A DNA stretch of 64,000 bases from Micropterix aruncella (GCA_944548615.1 OX155954.1:601335-665334), one strand, 5' to 3'. Positions 39,791-59,605 are shown, counted from the first letter of the stretch. Notes: generated by a model not told the origin, from the letters alone. Numbers and translations: made by a program.

Positions 39791-42489
39791 TTGTGCCCAT
39801 TTAAATTACTTAAAAAAGTAGAGCCTTATTGTCTGATTATTTTATATGGTCTTATATCTGTATTTTTAGTTTAAAATGCATAACGTAGATTTAATTTGAT
39901 TATTTAGCATTTTACTGACAATTTGAATATTACAATGAATAATTTTACTACGTATCTTTTCAAATTACTAACTACTTCAAATATTAGGCTATTTTGATTA
40001 TTTATATTTATAGTTTGACAATCTAGTAGTTAATTCTTGACTACCTATGTATGTTCAGTAAAGAGTAGTAACGATTCTTACTACCTAATCCAATTATTTT
40101 GACACTTCCAAGAGCGGTCTTTAGCCGTCAATTGGACACGACGAAAATGTAATGTTATGTAATGTATCTAATCTTGCTACAGCTGTACACGTCGAGCTTT
40201 CCTTCCCGCGAAATAATCTATCACCAAATCAACTAATAATTATAGTGACACGTTTAGAAGAGTACTTGTTAACAATGAAAAGCAACGCTTATTACTCGCA
40301 CACCCACATAAATACCGACCCTCGCTTGACGTTCGGCCGTTTGGGTATATTCGGCTCCGCTCGTCCTCTTCTGTCTGTTGGAGGGATTTTTCTAGACACG
40401 CCAGGAATTTCCCACGCAGAGAAATTCCTCCCATCCCCCTATATCCGGGATCTCCCCTCCTCCCATACTTTCCCACTGTCTGGGACTTATTATGTCTGGG
40501 TGTTATTATGTTTTTTGATTGCTTATTTTGTTTACTGAGACAGGTTGCAATGCATTTAATTTACGCATTTCGAGTTATCTAATTACGCATTTCGTTGTGG
40601 CTAATCTACCCGGCAACTCTCTAATCAACACTATCATATGGTTGCCGGTATTTGCGCTGTGTTATAATCCCGCCTTTGTACAAATATTTAATTTGTTTAA
40701 TTAAGACGCGGCCTGACCGCAATAAATAATCAGAAACATCACAAAATAGTACAATTTTTGTCCGTTTGGAATGCTACTGCGACCAACGGACAATCGCTGC
40801 GCGGCCGCAGACAGGCGCCTGGGAGCTCGGGAAACATCATCATTTATAAAATGCATAGATAGGACCTTACGCACATACATATATTCGTCCCATAATTGCA
40901 GAACTAGCCTAACTCGATTTATTCAAATTTGTCAGGAGAGCACTTTTAAACTTTATTCTCCTTCTCTATTCTTCTATTTTCTTTTTATCTTTAATATGAA
41001 TAATTCTTAAGAGTTGATTTTTTTATAGTTTGAATAGTTTATTAAAAGCTTTATTTTTATGAAATTTAATATGCAAAATGTTTATTTTAAATAGCATTTT
41101 GTGTAGTTAGGATAATTCTGCTTTATTATAACTGATATCAGTACTATCTTATCTGTTGTTCTGCACAGAAATAGAAATGATTTTAGATGAAATTTTCAAA
41201 TAACAGCTATCCTACCTCATCATTCATTCTGCTTATAGAAAATTTATCTATTGAAAATATTTTTTTGTTGATTTCTCAGTTAGGATAATATGGAATTATG
41301 ATAAATTATTAAAAAAATGCAATATAAAAAATATTATTGTTAAAAATATTACACATTCTGAAAAGATCTGAAAGTTGAAAATAAAACCCGCTTTTTGACG
41401 GTAACCTTGGCCTCAACGAAAAAAAGTAATATGTAACTTTCAACTCAATTTCTCATATTGAACAATATTCAGTACACAAAATCTTATACCAAAATACCAC
41501 GACAACACCATATTGCTAAATCTACTTCTAATTGAAGTGATTTTTCTTTTTACGGATATAAAAAAAATACTGCCACCGTGGCATTTAACACATTATTAGT
41601 AGATATATGGGTTTTGTAACACCCATTTCCTAGAGCAGGTATAATTATGTAGACCGTGCCTCTTTTTTGTTTGTTTAACGATCATCGAAAGGACAGTCAC
41701 TCCATTAGTATCGCACTTGAATTACAGCGGTTTTTAAGGGGCACCTTCCTAGTATGGATATTTTATGAGTTAAAAATATCACATAAGGTGACTATTAGTG
41801 CCAAAAGATTATCTTCTAGCCCGGGCATCAAAAAAGACTTGAAAAAGACTGTTAACACAATGTACAGGACAGTAGAAGGATCAGTAAAATAACAGCAAAA
41901 GAGTCAGTTTTTCTTTATTGTATACGTTAATATGACTCATTGAGGAGGAAATAACGGTATCCATTGCCTTAAACGCTTACACTTAATTTGTGGTGCATAT
42001 TTAAAAACAACAATATATAAAATCCGTAAACTAAGAATTTTAAGCAATATGAAGTCACACGAAATCACTGATCAATGAGAGCGTTTAAGTCCGGATAGGA
42101 AACCTCCAAAAAACGACCGGAGATACCGTAATTATAATATTATCTTTAATAATATCCTAATTTACATAAGTATCATAAGCATATACATAAAAAAAATATG
42201 ATGACTCAGATGAAAAACACCGTCCAGAAATCAGCTTGGCCATGCACCCCGCCCGAGTGGTATGTCAGTAGGTATATGGAAAAAATGTGAAAAAAGAATG
42301 TTAAAAACAGAAAACATCGAAAAAACATATTGCGGCGCCGGTTAAGATATTCGTAAGAATTTATAATGTGGTATCTCTCTGGGGCATGAAACGGGATTTT
42401 CTTTAACCGACTATTCCGGGTAAAAGGCATGTTTGATAGAAATCCACAAGCCGTTGCTTCATCTTAGTTTCCCAAAAACTATTGCCTAT
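39791..42489. other. No gene recognised
   Basis: A+T-rich. The longest frames (128 codons at 40152-40538, 78 codons at 41656-41892) match no family I know and show no clear splice partners. AATTATTTTGACACTTCC-like and TGACTACC motifs occur at 39940-40110. Confidence 0.4.
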
Positions 42490-42705
42490 CGTAGCACTTT
42501 TTCGCCTAAAATTCACATACAACTATCGTAGCACTATTCACACATTCACATAGCACTATCATGCACTATTCACATATCACTATTCACATAGCACCATACA
42601 CTATTCACATAGCACATAGCACTATTCACATAGCACATAGCAATACACGTAACAGTATTCACATAGCACTATCATACACTATACACATATTATCATGCAC
42701 TATTG
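42490..42705 (+). repeat. CACATAGCACTATT minisatellite
   Basis: About a dozen irregular copies of ATTCACATAGCACT and relatives (CACTATCATGCACTATTCAC). It lies just downstream of the poly(A) signal of the minus-strand gene. Confidence 0.8.
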
Positions 42706-42712
42706 ATATTTT

Positions 42713-42718
42713 TTTATT
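42713..42718 (-). terminator. Poly(A) signal of the Mutator-YqaJ gene
   Basis: AATAAA on the minus strand, 21 bp after the TAA stop. It suggests a very short 3' UTR. Confidence 0.65.
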
Positions 42719-42739
42719 GCTTATTTTGTGGAGATTTTT

Positions 42740-45700
42740 TTAAAACTCGGAATAATCTAATACTCTTGGCTGAATGTTCTTAAATTGTGTCGGCGTATGC
42801 GGCGAATTATTTAGTGGTGCTAGCGGTGGTGATTGTGTTGATCGCATTGGTGATAGAAGTGGTAGCGGTGCCGCTGTTGGTATACTGAAACAGTTGCGTA
42901 TCGGCATTCCACGCATATGTCTGGAGTCCAATATTTCTGGGAGAATACTTTGCATATAAAAGTCGACAATTTTTTTTTCCATTTTTTCTGTCCAGATATC
43001 GTCCTCCCTTTCAATGTACTCTGTTTTCAAGTCTTGGCCTTGGCCACCCCATATTGCAAAAAGACATTTTTGTCTATTTGAGACATGGAGTTGGCCTTGG
43101 ACTTGGTAAAACCAGTTGCTGTTACGATTTAATTTGTATGTATCCTTTTTTTTATCATATTTGTATATTTGAATTTTGTTTTCTTTAATCGCCTGTTCTA
43201 TGCCTTTTTTAAATGCCATTACAGGACACTTAACCTCAACAATTGTATCCTCTCCGATAATTCCGTCCGGTGTTGCTCCAATAAATGCATACTTTCTGTC
43301 AACGAATAGCCCACAGGGTTCAATTATAATTTTTTCTTGCTGCTCTAACTGTTGCAGGGCTAATTTTTCGTTTTCTACACCGTGAGCAATAGATGCTACG
43401 TGCGAAATATTTTCAGAGTATAATACATTTTTTACTAGATTGGCACTACTCGTATTTTGGCGCTTTTTTATTATTTTTCCGAAATTAGACGCAGTGACCA
43501 TATTTTTTCGTAGCTCCAACCATTCACTGCAGTCGCGTTGTAACTTGGTTTCCTTTTCAATTCGTTCTTTATCGCTGGTCAACACAGCTAAATTTTCAAG
43601 AAAATCTTTCTTTGCTCTTTCCAATACTTCTGGTATCATATCCGGGGCAGCACTATTAGCACCATAGTCATTTTTTGTTTGGTTAATTTTATGTAGCCTG
43701 TTCTTTTTATGTGGATTGTTTCGGTTCCATAGTCTTTTGTTATATCGTCTTAATTCCATCTTTTTTAAAACACCTTTTGGACTTTTACCCAAGATTTTTT
43801 TTTGAATAGTGTACCTAGGCAGCTTGTTATTAAAAGCAACAACAGCCGCAGCACACCGTCCTTGGTAAGCTCGTCTCATGGAAAAATTTACACGTTTCCC
43901 ACCAACAATCTTGGCAATTATGCTATTAAAACGTTCAGCCGTGTTGGTGTCGGCATCTTCTACTAAGCTTTGAGATTTGGAAGCTACAGTGCCTATTATT
44001 ACTTTCAATCTAAACCAAAACGTTGAATTTTGAACTTCCATGGCACTCATCAAAGACTTTTCTGTCTGGCAGTAATAATTTTTACATCTTCTGTGATCTC
44101 CAAAAGCATGTAACAGGGAATTTTGTACATCAGCGTGTAAAATCTGTATTGCCTGCATTTTTGTAATGTTTCCTTCTTGTATTAATATGCGTTGTTCTTT
44201 TATTGAGCAAATTACCACCTTTCTAACAGTCATGACTTTTTTGTCACTTAATAATTTTCTGAATTTTAAGGGGTATTTTATTTCTTTTGAGACTGCTCGT
44301 AATTTATTACACAAATTACGGAGTATGTGGTTCCGGCATTCAATTTTTACCACAGTCGTGTTTGGGTATGGATTCTGTGCTAAAATTTTGGCATAGGTTG
44401 CCGAGTCACCATCTGCAATTAGCCTCCCATAAATGATGTTATACATTTCTATCGAATGCCGAAAACCATCACATATTATTTCAGCTTCCATCCCCGAAGA
44501 AGATCCTTCGTAATTTTTATAGCAGATATGATATTTTGGGACGGTGTTTTTGTTATGTGCACGAGCGCAAATAACACAGTATTTATTTTTCACGGCCATA
44601 AACAAAACTTCCCCAAATTTGCGACCAATAATTACTGCAGCTCCAGATAAAGCCCTATAGTTACTTCCATAGGACCTTGCACTCCAACACCCGTCAGCGT
44701 ATACATCAATTATCGGTATTCCATCTTTGACTCTTCCCTCAGCGATGGCAGCCTGGCGTTCACGCTCTGCAGCAGCATCCATTTCCTCTACAGCCGTCGA
44801 CTCCCACTCATCGAATACTTTATCTTGCGTTTTAGCAAAGAACCTTTCTGAAAATATAGGTACATTCATAGATGACGATATCTCTTCAAATTGCGAATAG
44901 GCTATTCCTGAAGATACTATTCCTATTACAGCACCAACATTTGTCTCGACATTTTCAGTACATGCAGGATTGTCAGAGTTAATAAAAAAAACCAAGCCAC
45001 ACATGTCGCACTTAAATTTAAACTTTGATATTAATCCGATTCTCTTTTCTCCCACAAAACTCAGACATTGAATACCACAGTTAAAAAGACTGCTGTGTTT
45101 TGAAATATCTTTAAGCTTAGTAAAAAAGTACAATATATTTACGATTCTCCTTCCGTCAACAGATGTGTAGTCATGTTCTTGTTCTGGTTCAATCCCGTAA
45201 TATGTTTCACCAGCCGGATTTCTATAAAAAAGGATTTTCTGCTTGAGGAAATTATGAAAAAAAAACATAGAAAGACAAACTGACAGATATGATAATTTAA
45301 AAATAACGTATACCACCATCCTGACGATAATAGTCAAGGAAAACATGTGCTAGGCAATTACAATAAACCATAGAATACAAGCAGCCGTCTTTTCGTCAGC
45401 CAGCCAAGCCATGATTCAAGTAAATATACGTAAATATATAAAAATATCCGCCAAGTACGGCACCACGTACGGTCTCAACAACTTGCCGGATTTCTGATTT
45501 GAAGTGGTGATCCAACTGGTTCCGATATTTTTGGGAACCAACATCACATCACATCACAATCATATTTTGTCGTTATTTGCTCATAAATACGCCATGGATT
45601 GACTAGGCACTTGTCTAGTATGTCCGGTAATACACATAATAGTTCATATCTTCGAAACTACTAAACCGATTTTGATGAATCTTACTAAATAGACTAAACA

Positions 45701-46265
45701 TAATATGGTATCTCACAAAATGATTGATACTTACTCTCCGTGCACTAGTTCCGCTGAGGTACTCGGTTGGCCAATATCAGTATCACTGACTTTGCGCTTC
45801 TTTGATCTAAGAGAAATATAAAATGGGTAAATGACAAAAATGCGGTATCATACAATAATTTATCTGCAAGTTTTGCATTTACTAGTGCCAGTCAACCTTT
45901 AGTTCTCGGTGTAATGTAGACTATCTATAGCAAATTAAAGTGCAACTAGTCATTTTTTCAATTTAGTAGATGCTGAGTAAATTCACATTGATTTTACAAT
46001 ACAATAATCAATAAAAATTGACTTCTTTATACCGTAAACTACACCACATAAATAACTTTAAACCTACCTTAGTACAGGCGAGGCCTAGTTAGGATGGCTT
46101 ATTAACATAAATAATGTACTTATTGAAAATGTAATAAAGAATTTTGATTTCATATGATTAAGGTATACTATCATGCTTTACTTACCCAAACGATCTATCA
46201 TTTTTCTTAGGTCCATGTCGTTTTCTCACGAAGAATTTTTGAAGTTTTTTATTTTTATTCCCCAT
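42740..46265 (-). CDS. Mutator-like transposase / YqaJ-type nuclease fusion, three exons
   Basis: Gene model inferred from sequence. Exon 1 is 46265-46186: ATG, 26 codons plus 2 nt, basic start MGNKNKKLQKFF..RKRHGPKKN, donor GTAAGT. Exon 2 is 45806-45735: KKRK plus a Ser/Thr-rich stretch, acceptor TTTCTCTTAG, donor GTAAGT. Exon 3 is 45221-42740: acceptor TTTTTTATAG, 826 codons. All phases join, giving about 877 residues. Domains: CxxC at 122-125; a Mutator-like (Kolobok-related in look) DDE core with Asp227 (YADGCWS), a KYCVIC cysteine pair at 266/269, GSSSGMEAE, Asp321/323 (IADGDSATY), C346-x2-H349 (CRNH) and Glu480 (NTAERFNS); then a YqaJ/lambda-exonuclease domain with W618-x3-R622, TAS 627-629, Asp703 (TPDG), Glu713-x-Lys715 (EVK) and YQVQGQ 756-761. 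The Asp-Glu-Lys spacing equals that of lambda exonuclease as I recall it. The tail is Pro-rich. A 42-codon extension into intron 2 is judged spurious. It could be a live transposon gene or a domesticated one; no terminal inverted repeats were found. Confidence 0.85.
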
Positions 46266-46456
46266 TGTTTATTCTGATACAGCGTCACTATTTACAATAT
46301 ATGCACTATTTAAAAGCCCAGGTGCACGTCAGCTTGCGATTTTATTTCCATTAAATACGCTGAATAGCGACCAGAATACGCTAATGTAGAGCGGCCGAGA
46401 CGACCGTCCCATCCGAGCGTTGCTCGGTGTTTGAAGAGACGACGCGATGCGCGCAC

Positions 46457-46465
46457 CTTATATAA
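46457..46465 (-). promoter_or_regulatory. Candidate TATA box of the Mutator-YqaJ gene
   Basis: TATATAAGG on the minus strand, ~190 bp upstream of the exon 1 ATG, within a locally G+C-rich segment (46380-46460) unlike the surrounding A+T-rich DNA. A start site ~30 bp downstream would give a 5' UTR of about 160 nt. Confidence 0.45.
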
Positions 46466-46951
46466 CAACAATTTTTGGTGTATTTCAAAATTTACAAACC
46501 AAATTAAAAAAGTGGCTTCAGATACGTTTAGAACTCCAGTCAGGCTATTTATTTCGTAAAAAAAAAATGTTGTCGCCTTTAAAAATTGGGAGAATTTCGA
46601 TGTCAAAGTTTTTATAGAGGGATTATTTGTGCGTTTTTTTGTTGAGAAACTAGACTTCTTTTCAAAATTCTTTTCATTTATAAGTCTTTTTGGTTTCTTT
46701 ATCTATCTACAGTATTTTTTTCAGCGTTGTATTTTAACTTTGTCACGTCGCACTAGACGTTCAAAAATGGTACTATTTGGTGATTTGCGATAAGACCGCG
46801 CCTTAAAGAGATATTATTATTATTTCAGTCGCAATTTGTGCAGTTCTATTGGGTACTACTTTTATTAGGGATACTGTTAAATAAATTAATAGTTTTTAAA
46901 AAAACACTAAAAACACGCTTTTGGGCTATGATACGATTATTCACATACACA

Positions 46952-47140
46952 CGGCTATGATACGATATTCCATCATGGAATGCCAGTACCTATCTTCCGG
47001 CTTCATTATCAGACCTTAAAACCTAATCGTGGTCAAAGTTCATTCCAAGACTTTTCTAATAAATCCAAATACAGCTATGATACGATGTTCCATCATGAAG
47101 TTCCAGTTCATATCTACCGACTCCATCATCAGATCAGTTC
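46952..47140 (+). repeat. ~123-bp imperfect tandem duplication
   Basis: GGCTATGATACGATATTCCA...CCAGTACCTATCTTCCGGC is repeated as AGCTATGATACGATGTTCCA...CCAGTTCATATCTACCGAC. A third short GCTATGATACGATTATTC precedes them. Confidence 0.75.
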
Positions 47141-49087
47141 GACAGTACCATATTATTGTATTGTCATCAGAACTATCTGCATTTAATTTATATCTGCTAT
47201 ATCTGCATTTAATTTACAAGGTATGTAGGTGATTTTCCTCATCTAAAAAAATAGGGCCACTAATAATCATTAAAAGATTTCCTCGCGCCATTGCCTTGGA
47301 TTAGTCAACGTCCCCAGAAGCAATTATTATTGGTCAAAGGGGCCGTCTCGACCACTTCGCTTCCAGGTAGTTACCGAATCGGTGCCTGTGATCTTCCGGA
47401 CAGCTTTAAATAAAAAAGTAAGGTCGATGAACTGTGACGTCACATCAGCTGGCGATGCTCGGGACATCTGCCTTTACGCTGCATCGAAAGTAGCACAAAA
47501 TTATTTCACCGATTCCATAATTGATAAATTCATATTCAAGCCAGCTATTACCAAAGAAGCCAATCGTTGGAGAAAGAAAGAAAGAACGGAATAAAACTCT
47601 AGTGTGTTTCACTTATAACCTACATTACATTATATTACACTCGGACGTCACACAATATACTATAGGTACTATAGGTATACTATAGGTAGGTATATATACA
47701 TAGCCCACTCAACTTTTTTCAAAATGTGCAAAGTTTTGTGTTATAGAGATCTAAGTCTCGACACGATGCTACATTTTCTCTGTCCTACTACATGACGTAG
47801 AAGCATGGACTCTCACTCAAAACGCGACGAAAAGGTTGTATTCCCTGCATGAGGTCCTGGTCGTTACCTGATACATGCTGAGCAGTGCTCTCTTTTGTGA
47901 AAGGAAGATTGACGTTGGCACTAAATGAATATTGACACTATTATCCTATAAATGAATATCGGCACACAAACGCGATAACGGATGCCACCAACGTCACATC
48001 TTAATAATATTGAGAACCTGCTTAAGCGTCCAAATAACCATACAGGCCCGCACTGGCCAGGTCGGCTAGTCGGCGATCGCCGAGGTCCCCTAACTCAAGG
48101 GGGCCCCAAAGGAGCCTTAAAAGGGATTTATTTTATACCTTGGATAAAAATGTAATTATAGATGAAATAGCCAGGACTAGTGAAGAACTAGCCAAAAAGC
48201 TGTTAGGTTAGGATAGTTCTTGATTTAAATTGTAAATAATTAATTTTGACCATTTTTTCTTTTGTTTATAAAAACGTAATCGTAGTAAAAGACATTTTTT
48301 TTCTTTACATATGCTTTGCTTACTCATTAACGTTTTCACTAATTAAATGTATTTTATCGAGGTATTGCAGTAGGGTATAGATAATGGCTTTAGCACAGGT
48401 TAATTGGCCTAAATCTCAAATACTTCTCACCCTTTCATACAAAATATTCTCGCCACAAGTAATAAACCACTTGTCATTGATTACTTTTTTATCTAGTCTA
48501 TACCGAGTTTAGACACAATTAAAAAATTTATAAAAATGTATTGTAAGCGTAAGTAAACTACAAAAGAAAAGCCTAATTTTTGTTAAAGATCATGCCTATA
48601 CTTAAATACTTTTCAAATTCAATCACACACAGACACTCAGGCATACAGACAGACACACAAATATACTTCCACCTGCAAATGGTCAATCGTCTCAGGGGGG
48701 CTAAAATGGATACTTCCGTCTTCATCTCGAAACAAAATCACAATACGTAATGAAAACATCTACAATCGATTTTACTCACAAGCTGCGTTATTAGACTGCG
48801 ACATTGAAATGACCTACCTTTCTGGAATATCACGATATTGGGCTAATTGTAAATACGAAACCAAGTACGTACAAAGGTGGTCTGACTATAGACCCGGTTG
48901 AATGAGCTCTAACTATAGACACGGTTGAGTGAAGTGTGTACCCGCCATAAGCCGTCTAATGACGTGCCTTTTTCTATTTCTACTGAAAGTAGGGCTGCCA
49001 CATTATCACTTTTGGCGCTAAATATAGTAGTATTTTTTATTTCTGTATTGGCTTTACATATATATGACCTTAGAAATTATGACCATA
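47141..49087. other. No gene recognised
   Basis: A 70-codon plus frame at 47382-47594 (DICLYAASKVAQNYFTDSII..) looks protein-like but is unrecognised. TACTATAGG repeats lie at 47655-47690. A G+C-rich block at 48045-48110 (CCGCACTGGCCAGGTCGGC...GCGATCGCCGAGG) has the look of a DNA-transposon end, but no partner was found. Confidence 0.35.
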
Positions 49088-49290
49088 TTCGGGAATAGAA
49101 AAGGAGATCTCACTGTTCGACGAGCCGAGGAAGGAGAGATACTATGAGTCGTCGGTTTGCTCTACAGAATCTTGTAGGGGGTCGCTCCGAGCTATCTCAT
49201 AAGTAGGTTCAATGCTTTATCAGCTCACGAGAGCACTCTGAGATCTGAAGACATTCTACTGCTTCCGTTTCCAGGTCACAGTAGTGATGT
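49088..49290 (-). repeat. Family I dispersed repeat, copy 1
   Basis: The reverse complement shares GTGAGCTGATAAAGCATTGA, ACCTACTTATGAGAT and CACTACTGTGACC-type blocks with 63596-63800. The two copies are inverted relative to one another. Confidence 0.6.
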
Positions 49291-49380
49291 ATTAGGTATC
49301 ATTACACGTTATTCAGTTATATAGATTAAAAACATCAATCAGTCATATAGATATTTATTAGACCTGTTAGATACTTCTTA

Positions 49381-49505
49381 CACGACTGCCCTACCAAAAG
49401 GGAGAGTAACGTGTTCAGGATTGCATATTTTTCATTTCTTTATTCAACCATAACTTCTAAACGCTTGAACCGATATAGAATTGTGTGGAATCATTTATTA
49501 TTATG
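49381..49505 (+). repeat. Dispersed repeat family D, copy 2
   Basis: ACACGACTGCCCTACCAAAA, GTGTTCAGGATT, TTTCTTTATTCAACCATAAC and AAACGCTTGAACCGAT correspond to 4626-4735. Confidence 0.55.
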
Positions 49506-50051
49506 ACATCTCCAATTGTATTTACAATTTTGGATGAACAAAGACGATTGATTATATAAATGCATGTTTTTGAACACCTAATTATGCAACTACGAACTAG
49601 TGCATCCAGCGCTTTTTTGTTCGCGAGATGTCAACTCATTTTCGTCAAGCTTAGGTGGCAACCCTGATGGAAGGTCATTCCATACACACGCCATCGCTCT
49701 TTCACATGCAGGTGGTACGATCGTCGTAGGCAGGGTAAACGGCAGGTCTTAGACCCCTCTGTTCGTAGTACTAAACGCCTTCCGTGCCGTCTCAAATTGG
49801 GTTAATTCGTCCCATATCTTATCGACGGGTTTCTTGACGTCTATTACTTCCTGGTCTGCATTGTTAGAAAACTATTAAGTGATTGGACTGCGCGATCGGC
49901 GTTGGGAATTCGGTCGGTTTTTGCCATTATTTTCTTTTCTTAATATAATACTATTATTATTGATTATATATGGTATTCGATTCTTTAACTCAATCGTACG
50001 TTTTGGAAACCCTTTAGCGCCGGCGAATCGCAGGTGGCGCTGATGACATTG
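49506..50051. other. No gene recognised; possible eroded coding segment
   Basis: On the minus strand about 34 codons near 49855-49755 read DQEVIDVKKPVDKIWDELTQ and FETARKAFSTTNRGV before a stop. The residue mix is protein-like, but no family is recognised and stops flank it. Confidence 0.3.
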
Positions 50052-50175
50052 ACGGCGAAACTTATAGCAATTTATTTAGCCGTCTTTAATAACATTGATA
50101 ATGGATGGTCTTTTTTTTTAGAGGACTTATTGATTATAAAAACCAAATAATGTAACCAATAAATGTAGGCTATAA
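50052..50175 (+). repeat. Dispersed repeat family A, copy 3 (short)
   Basis: GGCGAAACTTATAGCAATTT, TTTAGCCGTCTTTAATAAC and CATTGATAATGG correspond to the first half of copies 1 and 2. Confidence 0.5.
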
Positions 50176-50734
50176 GCTCGCCTTTTCTTTTGAATAAAGC
50201 TTTTTTTTCATTATTATTAATAATAATTATAAAATAAATATTATTGTTATTATACAATCGTTATGTATACAAAAATTTTCGTCGGTAACTTGATTTCATG
50301 CGAGCGGGAAAACCTGGATCTAAGTTTGCTGAAAGTGGCAGAAGTACACTGAGCAAAATATAACGCTGTAATACACGGAAATACACATGCTTCGAAAGGG
50401 TTTACGTATATAACATGTACTGTGGTCCGTACGTATGTATGAACATGACGCGTAACGGTGTAGTTACTATGTCCCGGGCATGGTAACTACACGGTACATT
50501 TATTATGGCGCACAACGAGATCCTGCTTTCACCTTGAGATCTTAATAAATACATAAACTACAAATATTTCATGAAAAAACCGTAAAAAAATAATTATAAA
50601 TACAGCAGTTCACTTTTTGTACCGGCAGTCGTGTTTTTTATTCCTTTTAATATATTTACTTGTTTTCGTATCACCCGTACGGAGCAATAACCTTCCAACG
50701 AGAATACGAGATGTAGAACCAAAATATTCGAATA

Positions 50735-58334
<7,600 letters not shown>

Positions 58335-58350
58335 AACTTAACGTTAGTAA

Positions 58351-58617
<267 letters not shown>

Positions 58618-58689
58618 ATATATAATATCGAATCTGCATATTATATGCTGTAAAAAAATCGGAATTTAACAGATATAGACACCGCGTGG

Positions 58690-59042
58690 CTGGTTTACTT
58701 CAGCTATTTTCCCAGCTTGATGTCGTATGGCATCTTGCTATGGGGTCATGCTGATAAAATATTTATACTACAGAAACGAGACACTGATAAAATATTTATA
58801 CTACAGAAACGAGCCATCCGCGCTATTTATAAATTAGGTGCTACACAGTCGTTACGCGGAAAATTTAAAGAAATCAATCTCATTACATCTATGAAAACTT
58901 AATGTATGTACATAAAAATAAAGAACTGTTTTTAAAAAACTCTGATAGGCATGGTGTCAATACTAGAAATAAAAATTAACTTGCTGACCATAAAAGTCGA
59001 CTCTCCAAAACCACAAAATCATTCAAAGGGCAATGTATACGC
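58690..59042 (+). pseudogene. LINE pol C-terminal tail, 5' part of an interrupted copy
   Basis: Reads YFSYFPSLMSYGILLWGHAD, KIFILQKR, a 33-bp duplication repeating DKIFILQKR (58748-58813), AIRAIYKLGATQSLRGKF, KEINLIT, a stop, HGVNTRNKN and TKSFKGQCIRF. The tail stops inside IRFYN at the PLE insertion and resumes at 59302. Frameshifts and stops show it is dead. Confidence 0.85.
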
Positions 59043-59054
59043 TTCTACAATAAA
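59043..59054. repeat. 12-bp target-site duplication, left
   Basis: TTCTACAATAAA (FYNK codons of the LINE) is repeated at 59302-59313. Removing one copy and the insert restores continuity of the LINE reading frame. Confidence 0.85.
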
Positions 59055-59301
59055 TAAATAGGATAGAAAACGAATTTACCGCGTGAAATTTGTAGCACCT
59101 GACGTTTCGGTGACGTTGCAGCCGCCGTTGTCCAGGGTAGACTGAAGAGCTGTCAATCCGTTGTTTTGCGGGTAGGCCGCGTACCGCTTCCGCCACTGCT
59201 TAGATTATAACGGTGGTGGGGGGCCGGGCTCGGAGCGCGGGAATTTCGTTTTCTATCCTATTTATAATGTCAAACAACCGCGATAGTCTTCGATTTTATA
59301 T
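59055..59301 (-). mobile_element. Penelope-like 3'-end fragment inserted into the LINE tail
   Basis: A 247-bp insert. It starts TAAATAGGATAGAAAACGAA and carries TGACGTTTCGGTGACGTTGC, GTCCAGGGTAGACTGAAGAG and GGTGGTGGGGGGCCGGGCTC. The last is the complement of the C-terminal end of the PLE endonuclease frame at 37.6 kb (APSPAPHH). It ends AACAACCGCGATAGTCTTCG, a word also found after the 37.7-kb element. Perfect 12-bp duplications flank it. Confidence 0.8.
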
Positions 59302-59605
59302 TTCTACAATAAAGTCTCAGAAAACATGCAAAAATTTATCTGTGATACAATTTAAGTCATTTATTAAGAAGAAGCTGTACTCAAAGGGCTACTATAAAAT
59401 AAATGATTATCTAGACGACAAAGACCCTTGGAAACAAAATGGTTACCTCGATGATTTATATCACGTTATATGTCACAATAATTTGTTATAATGTCACAAT
59501 AATTAAATTTTTATATCATTTATGTATTTTTGTATGCATTATTGACGTCAAAGAGTTGCCATGTCGTACTATTTTGAATAAAAAACCTATGATTATTATG
59601 ATTAT
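59302..59605 (+). pseudogene. LINE pol C-terminal tail, 3' part, with 3' UTR
   Basis: Continues FYNKVSEKTCKNLSVIQFKS, FIKKKLYSKGYYKINDYLDD and KDPWKQ to a stop near 59490. About 110 bp of UTR follows, ending in GATTATTATGATTATT. Confidence 0.85.

Noticed and set aside
40152..40538. 128-codon plus frame
   Set aside because: No recognised motif, no splice or promoter context; kept only as a note.
42740..45346. Single-exon 868-codon gene beginning at the ATG at 45346
   Set aside because: The first 42 residues are intron-like hydrophobic sequence. A T-rich acceptor at 45222 and two upstream exons with matching phases explain the N terminus better.
48045..48110. DNA-transposon terminus (G+C-rich CCGCACTGGCCAGGTCGGC block)
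   Set aside because: Looks familiar, but no inverted partner or target duplication was found within the neighbouring kilobases.
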